Shown here: positions 24,905 to 32,904 of the stretch, in pieces
How positions within the stretch are numbered: position 1 is the stretch's first letter
Layout: every line of letters begins with the position of its first letter
Source of the DNA: Ruminococcus sp. UBA4385
Lineage (GTDB): Bacteria > Bacillota_A > Clostridia > Oscillospirales > Ruminococcaceae
Direction: 5' to 3'
Length of the DNA stretch: 56,075 bases
NCBI GenBank assembly: GCA_002391065.1
Contig: DGRP01000078.1
Location: 1-56,075, forward strand
The notes under the pieces: generated by a model
Told to the model about the DNA's origin: nothing
The model's database searches: none
What the model saw: the letters and a program-made list of their open reading frames with translations, nothing else
Program-made: the position numbers and the translations under genes

Positions 24905-25675
24905 TCATTTGCGGTTTTTCTTGTAGATGATCTTCAGACCCTTTAAGAGCAGATCGTCATCGAGGATAATATCCTGTCTCTTGCACAGCGGAAGCACCGT
25001 AGATGCAAGACCGCCTGTAGCTATAACAGTACACTTCTGTCCGAGCTCTTCTTCGATCCTCTCTATCATACCGTCAATAGCGCAGGCATTAGAGTAGAGC
25101 AGTCCGTTTCTTACGCTGTCAACAGTGTTAGTGCCGATGATCTTCTTAGGCTTGTCAAACGAAACATTCTGAAGCTGTGCCGCCTTTGTAACCAGAGCCT
25201 CTGCCGATGTCCTGAGGCCTGTCATGATCGTACAGCCAAGGTGCCTCTTCTGCTCATCAATAAGCGAAAGCGTAGTAGCAGTTCCCATGTCGATAATTAT
25301 CATAGGCGCCTTGTACTCATTTATACCTGCCACAGCATCAACAACGAGGTCGCTTCCTAGCTGAGCAGGATTGTCAATAAGAATACTGAGCCCTGTCTTT
25401 ATTCCGGGGCCTACAGTCATTACCTCAGAGCCGATATACTTGTTCACAGCAGTTTTAACAGTGTTTGTAAGATCTGGAACAACAGATGAGATTATAGCAC
25501 CGTCAATATCCTTTATGTCAACTCCATGTATCTCAAGTGCAGTCCTCAGATGAGCCGCATATTCAAGATCAGTTGCCTTGTGATTTGTAGATATGCGCTC
25601 ACGGAATAGTATTTCCTCTCCATCAATACAGCCGAGCACAATGTTTGTATTTCCGATATCAATTGCAAGAAGCAT
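24905..25675 (-). CDS. coaX: Type III pantothenate kinase
   Basis: Phosphorylates pantothenate in the first step of coenzyme A synthesis. The 256-residue protein has the ASKHA-fold phosphate motif IDIGNTNIVLG at residues 5-15. The family motifs VGPGIKTG near residue 91, the Asp-containing IIIDMGTATT near residue 125 and ATGGLA near residue 218 are present. The gene follows an ECF transporter gene by 58 nt on the same strand, suggesting joint uptake and phosphorylation of the vitamin. Confidence 0.95.
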   Translation of the reverse strand: MLLAIDIGNTNIVLGCIDGEEILFRERISTNHKATDLEYAAHLRTALEIHGVDIKDIDGAIISSVVPDLTNTVKTAVNKYIGSEVMTVGPGIKTGLSILIDNPAQLGSDLVVDAVAGINEYKAPMIIIDMGTATTLSLIDEQKRHLGCTIMTGLRTSAEALVTKAAQLQNVSFDKPKKIIGTNTVDSVRNGLLYSNACAIDGMIERIEEELGQKCTVIATGGLASTVLPLCKRQDIILDDDLLLKGLKIIYKKNRK

Positions 25676-25694
25676 TTTATTACCTCCTTATAAT

Positions 25695-25727
25695 ATATCC
25701 CCCGCCGTAAGACGAGGGATATTTTTT
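25695..25727. other. Stem-loop between the ECF transporter gene and coaX
   Basis: ATATCCC (25695-25701) pairs with GGGATAT (25716-25722); read on the plus strand it is followed by T6, but no plus-strand gene needs it. On the minus strand it sits in the spacer of the transporter-coaX mRNA and could be a processing or stability element, or mild attenuation before coaX. Confidence 0.5.
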
Positions 25728-25733
25728 GTACAC

Positions 25734-26303
25734 TTATGCGTGTGCCTTGCTGGGCGCAAGGTTGATTATACGAATAACTGCCGAGATAAGCACGATAGCA
25801 ACACCAAGCTCAACTAAGAAGTTAGTTCCTACAAAGCCTACGATGTAGTAGGTGAACACATTCTTAAAGCCTGCAGCCTCGCCCCATGCCTTGATGGTGT
25901 CGAGGAAGAAAGCGGTGCAGCCTATCAGGAAAACGCCTGTGTTCACTACAGGAGCAGCTATAGCCGCTGCGATCGAAGCTACAGTACCGTTAAACTTGGA
26001 AACAAGCTTGTAAACAAGTGCTGCTGCTATTCCGCAGAGTGTTCCCTTTGCAATGCAGAGCACAACTGTAAGCGGAACATTGATAGCAAAGAATGCAGAC
26101 GCATCAAACAGTGTCATGCAGCCGAATACAAAGCCGAGCCAGCCGCCTGCCTTCCAACCGTAGAGCGCTCCTCCGACAACGATAGGTGTCAGTGCAAGAG
26201 TGATCGTGAACGGACCGAACTTGATGTTCATCGAGACGATCGAAAGTACAACTACAAGTGCTGTCATCAGACCTACCCCGACGATGGTTTTGGTGTTTTT
26301 CAT
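25734..26303 (-). CDS. ECF transporter substrate-binding (S) subunit, likely pantothenate
   Basis: A 189-residue membrane protein with about six segments and the N-terminal pattern of ECF S components (small polar start, then VGVGLMTALVVVLSI, and the loop ALTPIVVGGALYGWKAG). S components bind a vitamin and join a shared energising module encoded elsewhere. The adjacency to coaX supports pantothenate, as in PanT-type proteins, but this rests on context. The start has an AAGGAGG site. The leader contains two stem-loops. Confidence 0.85.
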   Translation of the reverse strand: MKNTKTIVGVGLMTALVVVLSIVSMNIKFGPFTITLALTPIVVGGALYGWKAGGWLGFVFGCMTLFDASAFFAINVPLTVVLCIAKGTLCGIAAALVYKLVSKFNGTVASIAAAIAAPVVNTGVFLIGCTAFFLDTIKAWGEAAGFKNVFTYYIVGFVGTNFLVELGVAIVLISAVIRIINLAPSKAHA

Positions 26304-26326
26304 ATTTAATTCCTCCTTGTTACTGT

Positions 26327-26378
26327 TCTCCCATCAGGGGGAGATACAATACAAACCTGCGGAGACGTATTTCTCCGC
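26327..26378 (-). promoter_or_regulatory. Structured leader of the ECF transporter-coaX mRNA
   Basis: Two stem-loops lie between the promoter and the ribosome site: GCGGAGA / TCTCCGC (26359-26365 with 26372-26378) and TCTCCC / GGGAGA (26327-26332 with 26339-26344). The leader of about 80 nt might be a small regulatory RNA structure. It did not match a riboswitch I can recall with certainty. Confidence 0.45.
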
Positions 26379-26385
26379 CAGACAT

Positions 26386-26414
26386 ATTATAGCATATCCG
26401 CCCATACATTTCAA
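26386..26414 (-). promoter_or_regulatory. Promoter of the ECF transporter-coaX unit
   Basis: Minus strand: -35 TTGAAA (26409-26414), 17-nt spacer ending in TATGC, -10 TATAAT (26386-26391). Confidence 0.82.
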
Positions 26415-26480
26415 GTGAATATTTGATTAATTTTCAGTTACACTTTGGTGTATAATTATACAGCTTTCTGCATAGCTTTG

Positions 26481-26867
26481 TCATTTTTTCTTTGTACCCG
26501 AGGAAAACCCTCCGAATATTCCCGACACCAATGACAGTATCAGCTTTGTAGTGATACTGAGTTCACTCATAGCAAAGCTGAGTATCGTACCTGCAAACAT
26601 CAGCACTATAAAGCACCCCAGTCCGCACATAAGCCCGAGGGCAATACTGCTCTTTTTCTCAACACAAGCGCCTATCATTCCCACCGTGTAGGAGCACCCG
26701 CATATAAACAGTATCGACAGCGCCGACATGATCAGTCCGCCTGCGTCAAACTTCGACAGCAGCCACCCGAACACAAACACCGAAACAGCCACTCCGAAAA
26801 GCCCTGTTACTAAAGCGCTCACAGCCTGCCCGTACCTGAGTGAGCCTTTGTCCTTTCTGTATCTCAT
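26481..26867 (-). CDS. Small four-segment membrane protein (TIGR04086-like)
   Basis: A 128-residue protein with about four membrane segments, a basic N-terminus (RYRKDKGSLRYG) and a C-terminal GGFSSGTKKK. The pattern of two glycine-rich hairpins resembles the TIGR04086 family of Firmicute membrane proteins with no assigned role. It follows a CGGAGAGATACT ribosome site and stands alone. A TATAAT is present upstream (near 26920, minus strand) without a good -35. Confidence 0.65.
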   Translation of the reverse strand: MRYRKDKGSLRYGQAVSALVTGLFGVAVSVFVFGWLLSKFDAGGLIMSALSILFICGCSYTVGMIGACVEKKSSIALGLMCGLGCFIVLMFAGTILSFAMSELSITTKLILSLVSGIFGGFSSGTKKK

Positions 26868-27057
26868 AGTATCTCTCCGTTCGTTTTTATTCTATTATAT
26901 GTGAATAATCTCAGTCTGATTACAATAGAATAGAGTATAGGCAAAACCGCACAACCACCGGCTAACGCCTTTGCACGTCATAAACTTGCATATTTTCCGT
27001 CATATCACACAAAGTTTCCTAGCCGGGCGCCAGCCCGCCGTCGTCAACTTTATGCAC

Positions 27058-27103
27058 TCTGACGAAAAATCTGACGGCGTTTCTGACGCACAATGATTGT
27101 GCG
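27058..27103 (+). promoter_or_regulatory. Three 12-bp-spaced TCTGACG repeats overlapping a 17-bp palindrome
   Basis: TCTGACG occurs at 27058, 27070 and 27082, each exactly 12 nt apart. The last joins a perfect palindrome CGCACAAT-G-ATTGTGCG (27087-27103). A TATAAT follows at 27112-27117 and the ATG of the lipoprotein gene is at 27136. The arrangement looks like binding sites for a dimeric activator plus a symmetric operator at the -35 position. Confidence 0.55.
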
Positions 27104-27135
27104 GTGTTGCCTATAATGAAAAAACGGAGGACACT

Positions 27136-28362
27136 ATGAAACGAACAATTATAGCACTTATCCTGACAGCCATGATGACAGCCTGCGGACAGACGGGAAG
27201 TCCCGTCTCGGAGAGGAGGAGCGTGCCCCTTGCGAAAAGCTCTCCCGTTCCTGTTACAGAAAGTACAGAGAGTGCAGAGAGCGCAGAGCCTGCTGCGCAG
27301 GGGGCGGACAAGCCTGTAAAGGCGGTCTGGCTGTCCTACATTGATCTTGCACCTCTGCTCACAGGTACGGAGAATGAGTTCACAGCTGGCTTTGAAGAGG
27401 TCTGCCGAAACTGTAAGGAGCTGGGGCTTAACACGCTTTATGTCCATGTGCGCCCCTTTGGCGATGCTCTCTACCGTTCCAAGCTCTTTCCACCCTCGGA
27501 ATATGTTCCGAAGGACGATGACGGAAATATCCTCTTTGACCCCCTGAAGATAATGACCGAGACCGCCCACAGCTATGAGCTTTCCATACACGCATGGATA
27601 AATCCGCTGAGACTGCAGTCGGAAGACACTCTTTCCTCATATTCTGACTGCTATCAGACCGTTAAGTGGTACGAAAGCGGCGAGGGTCAGGTCAATTTCG
27701 TCGAGGGGGACGCTCACCTCTGGCTTGACCCCTCACACAGCGAGGTGCGTAAGCTTATCGCCGAGGGTGCTTCTGAAATTTGCGAAAATTACGATGTAGA
27801 CGGCATACATTACGATGACTACTTCTATCCCACAACCGACGCAGACTTTGATGCCGAGTGCTTTTCGGTTCAGGACAGCTATTCAGACCTTGCGCAGTAC
27901 AGACTTGACTGCGTTTCTCAAATGTGTGCCGAGATATACAGCGCAGTCAAGTCGGTGGACGAGAATATCGAGGTTGGCATTTCACCTCAGGGCAATATCG
28001 AGAACAACTATCAATTCCTTTATGCAGACGTTGAACGCTGGCTCACCGAGGACGGCTACTGCGACTGCATGATACCTCAGATATACTACGGCTATGACAA
28101 CACCGTGAAGCCCTACCTTGATACTCTGAACACATGGAGAGAAATTGATAAGGACAAAAAGCTCGTGATAGGTCTTGCAGTCTATAAAATAGGCTCCGAG
28201 GACGAGTTCACAGACACAGCAGGCATTATCTCCCGTCAGGCGGAGGACGCCCTGAATGCCGGCTGTCAGGGCTATGCACTGTATAATTATATCAGCCTGT
28301 TTGAGGACAGTGACAGAATGTCGGAAGAGAGGTCTTGCATTTTGTCAGATAGTGTGGTATAA
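27136..28362 (+). CDS. GHL10-family (YngK-like) glycoside-hydrolase-like lipoprotein
   Basis: A 408-residue exported lipoprotein of the GHL10 family, thought to hydrolyse surface or wall glycans. The ATG at 27136 follows ACGGAGG. A signal peptide ends at MMTAC (Cys near residue 17), and a Ser/Glu-rich linker follows. The TIM-barrel has AVWLSYIDLAPL, LNTLYVHVRPFGDALYRS, HAWINPLRLQ and the acidic motif YDVDGIHYDDYFYP near residue 222, then GISPQGN. Its stop TAA lies inside the -10 box of the next promoter. The neighbours downstream are cell-wall precursor genes. Confidence 0.88.
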   Translation: MKRTIIALILTAMMTACGQTGSPVSERRSVPLAKSSPVPVTESTESAESAEPAAQGADKPVKAVWLSYIDLAPLLTGTENEFTAGFEEVCRNCKELGLNTLYVHVRPFGDALYRSKLFPPSEYVPKDDDGNILFDPLKIMTETAHSYELSIHAWINPLRLQSEDTLSSYSDCYQTVKWYESGEGQVNFVEGDAHLWLDPSHSEVRKLIAEGASEICENYDVDGIHYDDYFYPTTDADFDAECFSVQDSYSDLAQYRLDCVSQMCAEIYSAVKSVDENIEVGISPQGNIENNYQFLYADVERWLTEDGYCDCMIPQIYYGYDNTVKPYLDTLNTWREIDKDKKLVIGLAVYKIGSEDEFTDTAGIISRQAEDALNAGCQGYALYNYISLFEDSDRMSEERSCILSDSVV

Positions 28363-28363
28363 T
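28335..28363 (+). promoter_or_regulatory. Promoter of the ddl-murI-DUF1934 unit
   Basis: -35 TTGCAT (28335-28340), 17-nt spacer ending in TGTGG, -10 TATAAT (28358-28363). The stop codon TAA of the upstream gene (28360-28362) lies within the -10 box. Transcription should start near 28370. Confidence 0.78.
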
Positions 28364-28404
28364 ATCTGTGTATGACAAAATTACACCGAAAGGTCGTGTG
28401 GATA

Positions 28405-29481
28405 TTGGCTAAGCTGAAAGTTGCCGTTGTCTTCGGAGGAAGATCAAACGAGCATGAAATATCGCTTATATCGGCATCACATATCATAAGCTCCATACCG
28501 AAGGATAAGTACGATATTGTGATGGTGGGAATAACTAAAAAGGGTCACTGGTTCAGGTTTATGGGCGACCCTGATATGATAAAGGACGGCTCATGGGAGA
28601 CCTATCCCGACAACCTGCCCTGTATCATCAGCCCCGACCCGATACATAAGGGACTCCTGACCTTTGACGGAGACGATGTGAACAAGGTAAAGCTTGATGT
28701 GGTTTTTCCTGTTATTCACGGCAAAAACGGTGAGGACGGCACTATTCAGGGTCTTCTTGATCTGGCGGAGATCCCTTATGTCGGCTGCAGTCTTATTGCC
28801 TCAGCCTGCTGTATGGATAAGAGCGTTACACACACTATCCTTGAGCAGAACGGCATAAATACCGCAAAGTGGGTGACTGTGCTTCTCTCGGACAGCCACA
28901 GGCTTGATGAAAAATGTGCCGAGTGCGAGCAAAAGCTTGGCTATCCTATGTATGTAAAGCCTGCGAACTGCGGCTCTTCGGTTGGAATTTCAAGAGTAAC
29001 AAATGCAGATGAGCTCAGAAAGGGCATAAACCTTGCCTTTGCACATGACCGCATAGTTGTTATTGAGGCTGAGATTAAGGGTAAGGAGATAGAGTGCGCA
29101 GTTATGGGCAACAGCGAGCCGTTCGCTTCCTGCGTGGGAGAAATTGCCGCTGCAAGCGAGTTCTATGACTATGACGCAAAATACAACAATGCCGACTCCA
29201 AGACCTATATCCCTGCAAGAATACCCGATGACAAGGCAGAGCTTATCCGTGAAACTGCCGTAAAGGGCTATAAGGCTCTTGGCTGCTGCGGTCTTGCAAG
29301 AGTTGATTTCTTCCTCACAGACGACGGCGAAGTCATACTCAACGAGATAAACACAATGCCCGGACACACTCCTATCAGTATGTATCCGAAGCTTATGGAG
29401 CATGATGGTATCAGCTTTGAGGAGCAGGAGGACAGACTTATAAAGCTTGCCCTTGACAGAGCGGGGGTCGATTATGAATAA
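28405..29481 (+). CDS. ddl: D-alanine-D-alanine ligase
   Basis: Joins two D-alanines for peptidoglycan precursors. I favour the TTG at 28405 (358 residues): the predicted transcript starts near 28370, so the ATG at 28372 would have no ribosome site, whereas AAAGG lies upstream of the TTG. The family sequence begins at KLKVAVVFGGRSNEHEISL. HGKNGEDGTIQGLL, YVKPANCGSSVGIS (ATP grasp) and NEINTMPGHT (Mg ligands) are intact. The choice of start remains open. murI overlaps its end by 8 nt. Confidence 0.94.
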   Translation: MAKLKVAVVFGGRSNEHEISLISASHIISSIPKDKYDIVMVGITKKGHWFRFMGDPDMIKDGSWETYPDNLPCIISPDPIHKGLLTFDGDDVNKVKLDVVFPVIHGKNGEDGTIQGLLDLAEIPYVGCSLIASACCMDKSVTHTILEQNGINTAKWVTVLLSDSHRLDEKCAECEQKLGYPMYVKPANCGSSVGISRVTNADELRKGINLAFAHDRIVVIEAEIKGKEIECAVMGNSEPFASCVGEIAAASEFYDYDAKYNNADSKTYIPARIPDDKAELIRETAVKGYKALGCCGLARVDFFLTDDGEVILNEINTMPGHTPISMYPKLMEHDGISFEEQEDRLIKLALDRAGVDYE

Positions 29482-30283
29482 TTCGCCAATAGGTGTGTTC
29501 GACTCGGGAGTGGGAGGTCTCTCCTGCGTTGAGGAGCTGATAAGGCTTCTTCCTAATGAGGACATAGTCTATCTCGGAGATACGGCAAGAGTGCCCTACG
29601 GTACAAGAAGCCGTGATACTATAATCAGCTATGCAAGAGAGGATATAGCTTTCCTTAAAAAGCATAATGTAAAAATGATACTGGTAGCCTGCGGAACAGT
29701 ATCCTCGGTGCTCGATTCTGTGCGTGATGAGTGCGGAGATATCCCTGTCAGCGGAGTGGTTATCCCTGCCGCCGAGGCTGCCTATAAGGCTACACAGAAC
29801 AAGAAGATAGGTGTAATTGCAACGGGTGCTTCAATAAGCAGCGGCTCTTATGACAGGAGCTTAAAAGCGATAGATGAGAGCGTAAGCGTTATCGGCAAGG
29901 CTTGCCCTATGCTTGTGCCGCTTGCCGAAAACGGCTACACAGCTCCCGACTGTCCGCCTGCAAGGTTTTTCACTGAGGAATATCTCAGCCCTGTAAAGGA
30001 GCTCGGGGTAGATACCCTGATACTTGGCTGTACGCATTTTCCGCATTTCTCTGAGGTCATTTCCGAGTATATGGGCAGTGATGTTGCCCTCATATCAGCG
30101 AGTGCAGAGCTTGCGAAGAAAGCCTCGGAAAGTCTGAACGCAAGCGCTCAGAGAACTGACAGAAGGGAAGAGGGCAGAATAAGCCTTTACTGTACCGACA
30201 GTGAAACTCTCTTCGCTGACAATGTACGCAAGTTTCTGGGAAGAGACATAAACGCACAGATTCTAAAATGCAAATTGGTTTAG
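29474..30283 (+). CDS. murI: Glutamate racemase
   Basis: Makes D-glutamate for peptidoglycan. The ATG at 29474 overlaps the ddl stop, giving 269 residues with the family N-terminus PIGVFDSGVGGLS. The two catalytic cysteines are in VACGTVSS near residue 74 and LGCTHFPHF near residue 186. The first motif is usually VACNTAS, so the conserved Asn is Gly here, an unusual change next to the catalytic base. Cotranscribed with ddl. Confidence 0.94.
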   Translation: MNNSPIGVFDSGVGGLSCVEELIRLLPNEDIVYLGDTARVPYGTRSRDTIISYAREDIAFLKKHNVKMILVACGTVSSVLDSVRDECGDIPVSGVVIPAAEAAYKATQNKKIGVIATGASISSGSYDRSLKAIDESVSVIGKACPMLVPLAENGYTAPDCPPARFFTEEYLSPVKELGVDTLILGCTHFPHFSEVISEYMGSDVALISASAELAKKASESLNASAQRTDRREEGRISLYCTDSETLFADNVRKFLGRDINAQILKCKLV

Positions 30284-30306
30284 AGCAAAGAAACAGAGGT
30301 TATAAA

Positions 30307-30756
30307 ATGAAAGAGGACGTATCGATCAGACTGCTGAGTAAGCAGATAGACGGTCAGGACTGTGAGGAGACCGAGCTTTTGTCTATGGGAACTCTGGAAA
30401 TGACCGAAAGAGGTTATATAATTTCCTATGAGGAGACCGAGGCTACAGGCTTTGACGGAAGCACAACCTCTCTCGAATTTACTGACGGAAATAAGGTAGT
30501 GATGAACCGTCGGGGCAAGGTGGTTTCCGACCTTGTGGTAGAAATGGGCACTAAGCACCACTGTGCCTACGGTACACCCTACGGTGAGTTCATGGTGGGA
30601 GTAAACGCTACAAAGGTGAGCTCCACAGTTGACAGAAACGGCGGAACGCTCATGTTTCACTATGTTATAGATGTAAACTCCAGCTATGTAGGTGACTTTG
30701 AGGTCAGCGTTGAGGTCAAGCCCTCAAACGGTAGCTCTTCGGGGATAGTAAGCTGA
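30307..30756 (+). CDS. DUF1934 family protein (YwiB-like beta barrel)
   Basis: A 149-residue protein of the calycin-like DUF1934 family. The ATG at 30307 is preceded by AGAGGT. Typical features are the start VSIRLLSKQIDGQD, a middle YGTPYGEFMVGV and the end FHYVIDVNSSYVGDFEVSV. No function is established. The family is often encoded near cell-wall or arginyl-tRNA synthetase genes; here it follows murI by 23 nt. Confidence 0.85.
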   Translation: MKEDVSIRLLSKQIDGQDCEETELLSMGTLEMTERGYIISYEETEATGFDGSTTSLEFTDGNKVVMNRRGKVVSDLVVEMGTKHHCAYGTPYGEFMVGVNATKVSSTVDRNGGTLMFHYVIDVNSSYVGDFEVSVEVKPSNGSSSGIVS

Positions 30757-30771
30757 TAATGGCAGGGAAAA

Positions 30772-30799
30772 CCTCTCCTTTTCGGGAGAGGATTTTTTT
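30772..30799 (+). terminator. Terminator of the ddl-murI-DUF1934 unit
   Basis: CCTCTCC (30772-30778) pairs with GGAGAGG (30785-30791), followed by ATTTTTTT. Confidence 0.93.
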
Positions 30800-30812
30800 G
30801 TCGTGACCGCAC

Positions 30813-30842
30813 TTGACAAAAACCTATATCTTGTGGTATGAT
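30813..30842 (+). promoter_or_regulatory. Promoter of the topoisomerase gene pair
   Basis: -35 TTGACA (30813-30818), spacer of 18 nt ending in TGTGG, -10 TATGAT (30837-30842). Confidence 0.78.
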
Positions 30843-30881
30843 AAATAAGTATGCGGAAATCTTGTATTAAAGGAGATAGCT

Positions 30882-32867
30882 ATGGCTAAGAAGAATGATT
30901 ACGGCAACGAATCAATGAAGCTCCTCAAGGATGAGGAGCGTGTAAGGTTAAGACCTTCGGTTATATTCGGCTCTGACGGTCTCGACGGCTGTAAGCACGC
31001 AGTGTTCGAGATTCTCTCAAACTCTATCGACGAGGCACGAGAGGGCTACGGAGATAAGATAGTAGTCACACGCTACAATGACCTGTCAATTGAGGTAGAG
31101 GACTTCGGAAGAGGCTGTCCGGTAGACTATAATAAGAATGAGAAAAGATATAACTGGGAGATCGTTTACTGCGAGCTCTACGGCGGAAGCAAGTACGATA
31201 ATAACTCAGGCAACAACTATGAGTATTCGCTCGGTCTGAACGGTCTGGGTGCCTGTGCAACGCAGTATGCCTCTGAGTATATGGACGTTGAGATATACAG
31301 AGACAAGCAGAAGTTCAACCTTCACTTTGAAAAGGGAAAGAACATCGGCGGACTAAAAACCGAGGACACCACACGCAAAAAGACGGGTACACGCACACGC
31401 TGGAAGCCCGACCTTGAGGTGTTCACAGATATAAATATTGAGCCCGAGTACTATGAGGAGACACTCAAAAAGCAGGCGGTTGTAAACCCGAATGTCACTT
31501 TTGTGCTGAGACTTCAGAGAGAAAACGGTTCGTTTGAGGAGAAAACATATTACTATGAAAACGGCATTGCCGACTATGTCCGTGAGATAGCAGGGGAGAA
31601 GACCCTGACCTCAGTTCAGTATTTTGCAGGCGACAGAAAAGGCCGTGACCGTGCTGACCTTGATGAGTACAAGGTAAAGCTCTCGGTAGCATTTACGTTT
31701 TCAAATCAGGTGGATCATATTGAGTATTTCCATAACTCCAGCCCGCTGGAGCACGGAGGCTCTCCCGATGATGCGGTAAAGAGCGCCTTTACCTCGCAGA
31801 TAAATGCGTATCTGAAAAATAACGGAAAGTATCTTAAAAACGAAAAGACCATTTCATTTCAGGATATTCAGGACTGCTTAGTGCTGGTGTCAAATTCGTT
31901 CTCGACACTCACATCTTACGAGAACCAGACCAAGAAGTCTATCACAAACAAGTTTATCAAGGAGTGCATGACAGAGTTCTTAAAGCATAACCTTGAGGTT
32001 TACTTCATAGAAAACCCCGACGAGGCTGTAAAGATAGCCGAGCAGGTGCTTGTCAACAAGAGAAGCCGTGAGCGTGCCGAGAAGGCAAGAGTAGACATCA
32101 AGAAAAAGCTCGCAGGCACTATCGACCTCTCAAATCAGGTGCAGAAGTTTATCGACTGCCGTACTAAAGACCTCTCAAAGAGAGAGCTTTACATCGTGGA
32201 GGGTGACTCAGCGCTCGGTTCTGTAAAAATGGCAAGAAATGCAGAGTTTCAGGCTGTTATCCCTGTAAGAGGAAAGATACTCAACTGTCTTAAAGCAGAC
32301 TATGACAAGATATTCAAAAACGAGATTATTACCGACCTTATAAAAGTTCTCGGCTGCGGAGTTGAGGTCAAAACAGGAAAGAACAAGGAAATATCCCTTT
32401 TTGACATCAATAACCTCAAATGGAACAAGATAATTATCTGTACCGATGCCGATGTTGACGGCTTCCACATCAGAACACTGATACTGACTATGCTCTACAG
32501 GCTGACACCTACTCTTATCAAGGAGGGATACGTCTATATCGCAGAGTCGCCCCTGTTTGAGATAACCACCTCTGACGGCAAAAAGTACTTTGCCTATGAT
32601 GAGAGCGAAAAGACAAAGATACTCAAAATGATCGAGGGCAAAAAGTTCGATATTCAGCGTTCAAAAGGACTTGGTGAGAACGAGGCTGACATGATGAGCC
32701 TTACCACTATGGACCCCGAGACAAGACGTCTTATAAAAATACACCCCGATGACATTGAGCAGACCCAGTGGATGTTCGATATGCTCCTCGGAGATGACCT
32801 GCAGGGCAGAAAGGAATTTATCACAAATAACGGTGTAGATTACCTTGACCTTGCAGATATATCGTAG
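30882..32867 (+). CDS. Type IIA DNA topoisomerase subunit B (GyrB/ParE-like), divergent
   Basis: The ATPase and TOPRIM subunit of a second type II topoisomerase, probably topoisomerase IV-like. The 661-residue protein has a GHKL ATPase domain with altered signatures: RPSVIFGSDGLDG instead of RPGMYIGST, and EILSNSIDEAREGYG. The transducer domain follows. The TOPRIM motif is IVEGDSALGSVK near residue 440, where most enzymes have EGDSAGGSAK. The DxD metal site CTDADVDGFHIRT is intact. The clade recalls the extra topoisomerase of some clostridia. The subunit A gene follows 37 nt later. Confidence 0.88.
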   Translation: MAKKNDYGNESMKLLKDEERVRLRPSVIFGSDGLDGCKHAVFEILSNSIDEAREGYGDKIVVTRYNDLSIEVEDFGRGCPVDYNKNEKRYNWEIVYCELYGGSKYDNNSGNNYEYSLGLNGLGACATQYASEYMDVEIYRDKQKFNLHFEKGKNIGGLKTEDTTRKKTGTRTRWKPDLEVFTDINIEPEYYEETLKKQAVVNPNVTFVLRLQRENGSFEEKTYYYENGIADYVREIAGEKTLTSVQYFAGDRKGRDRADLDEYKVKLSVAFTFSNQVDHIEYFHNSSPLEHGGSPDDAVKSAFTSQINAYLKNNGKYLKNEKTISFQDIQDCLVLVSNSFSTLTSYENQTKKSITNKFIKECMTEFLKHNLEVYFIENPDEAVKIAEQVLVNKRSRERAEKARVDIKKKLAGTIDLSNQVQKFIDCRTKDLSKRELYIVEGDSALGSVKMARNAEFQAVIPVRGKILNCLKADYDKIFKNEIITDLIKVLGCGVEVKTGKNKEISLFDINNLKWNKIIICTDADVDGFHIRTLILTMLYRLTPTLIKEGYVYIAESPLFEITTSDGKKYFAYDESEKTKILKMIEGKKFDIQRSKGLGENEADMMSLTTMDPETRRLIKIHPDDIEQTQWMFDMLLGDDLQGRKEFITNNGVDYLDLADIS

Positions 32868-32904
32868 TGTATCACAGAGAAAAATATAAGAGGAAAGAAA
32901 GTAA

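Noticed and set aside
26327..26378. pan-motif or other named riboswitch before the ECF transporter-coaX genes
   Set aside because: Two hairpins are real, but I could not match the conserved bulged bases of a known motif; kept only as a structured leader.
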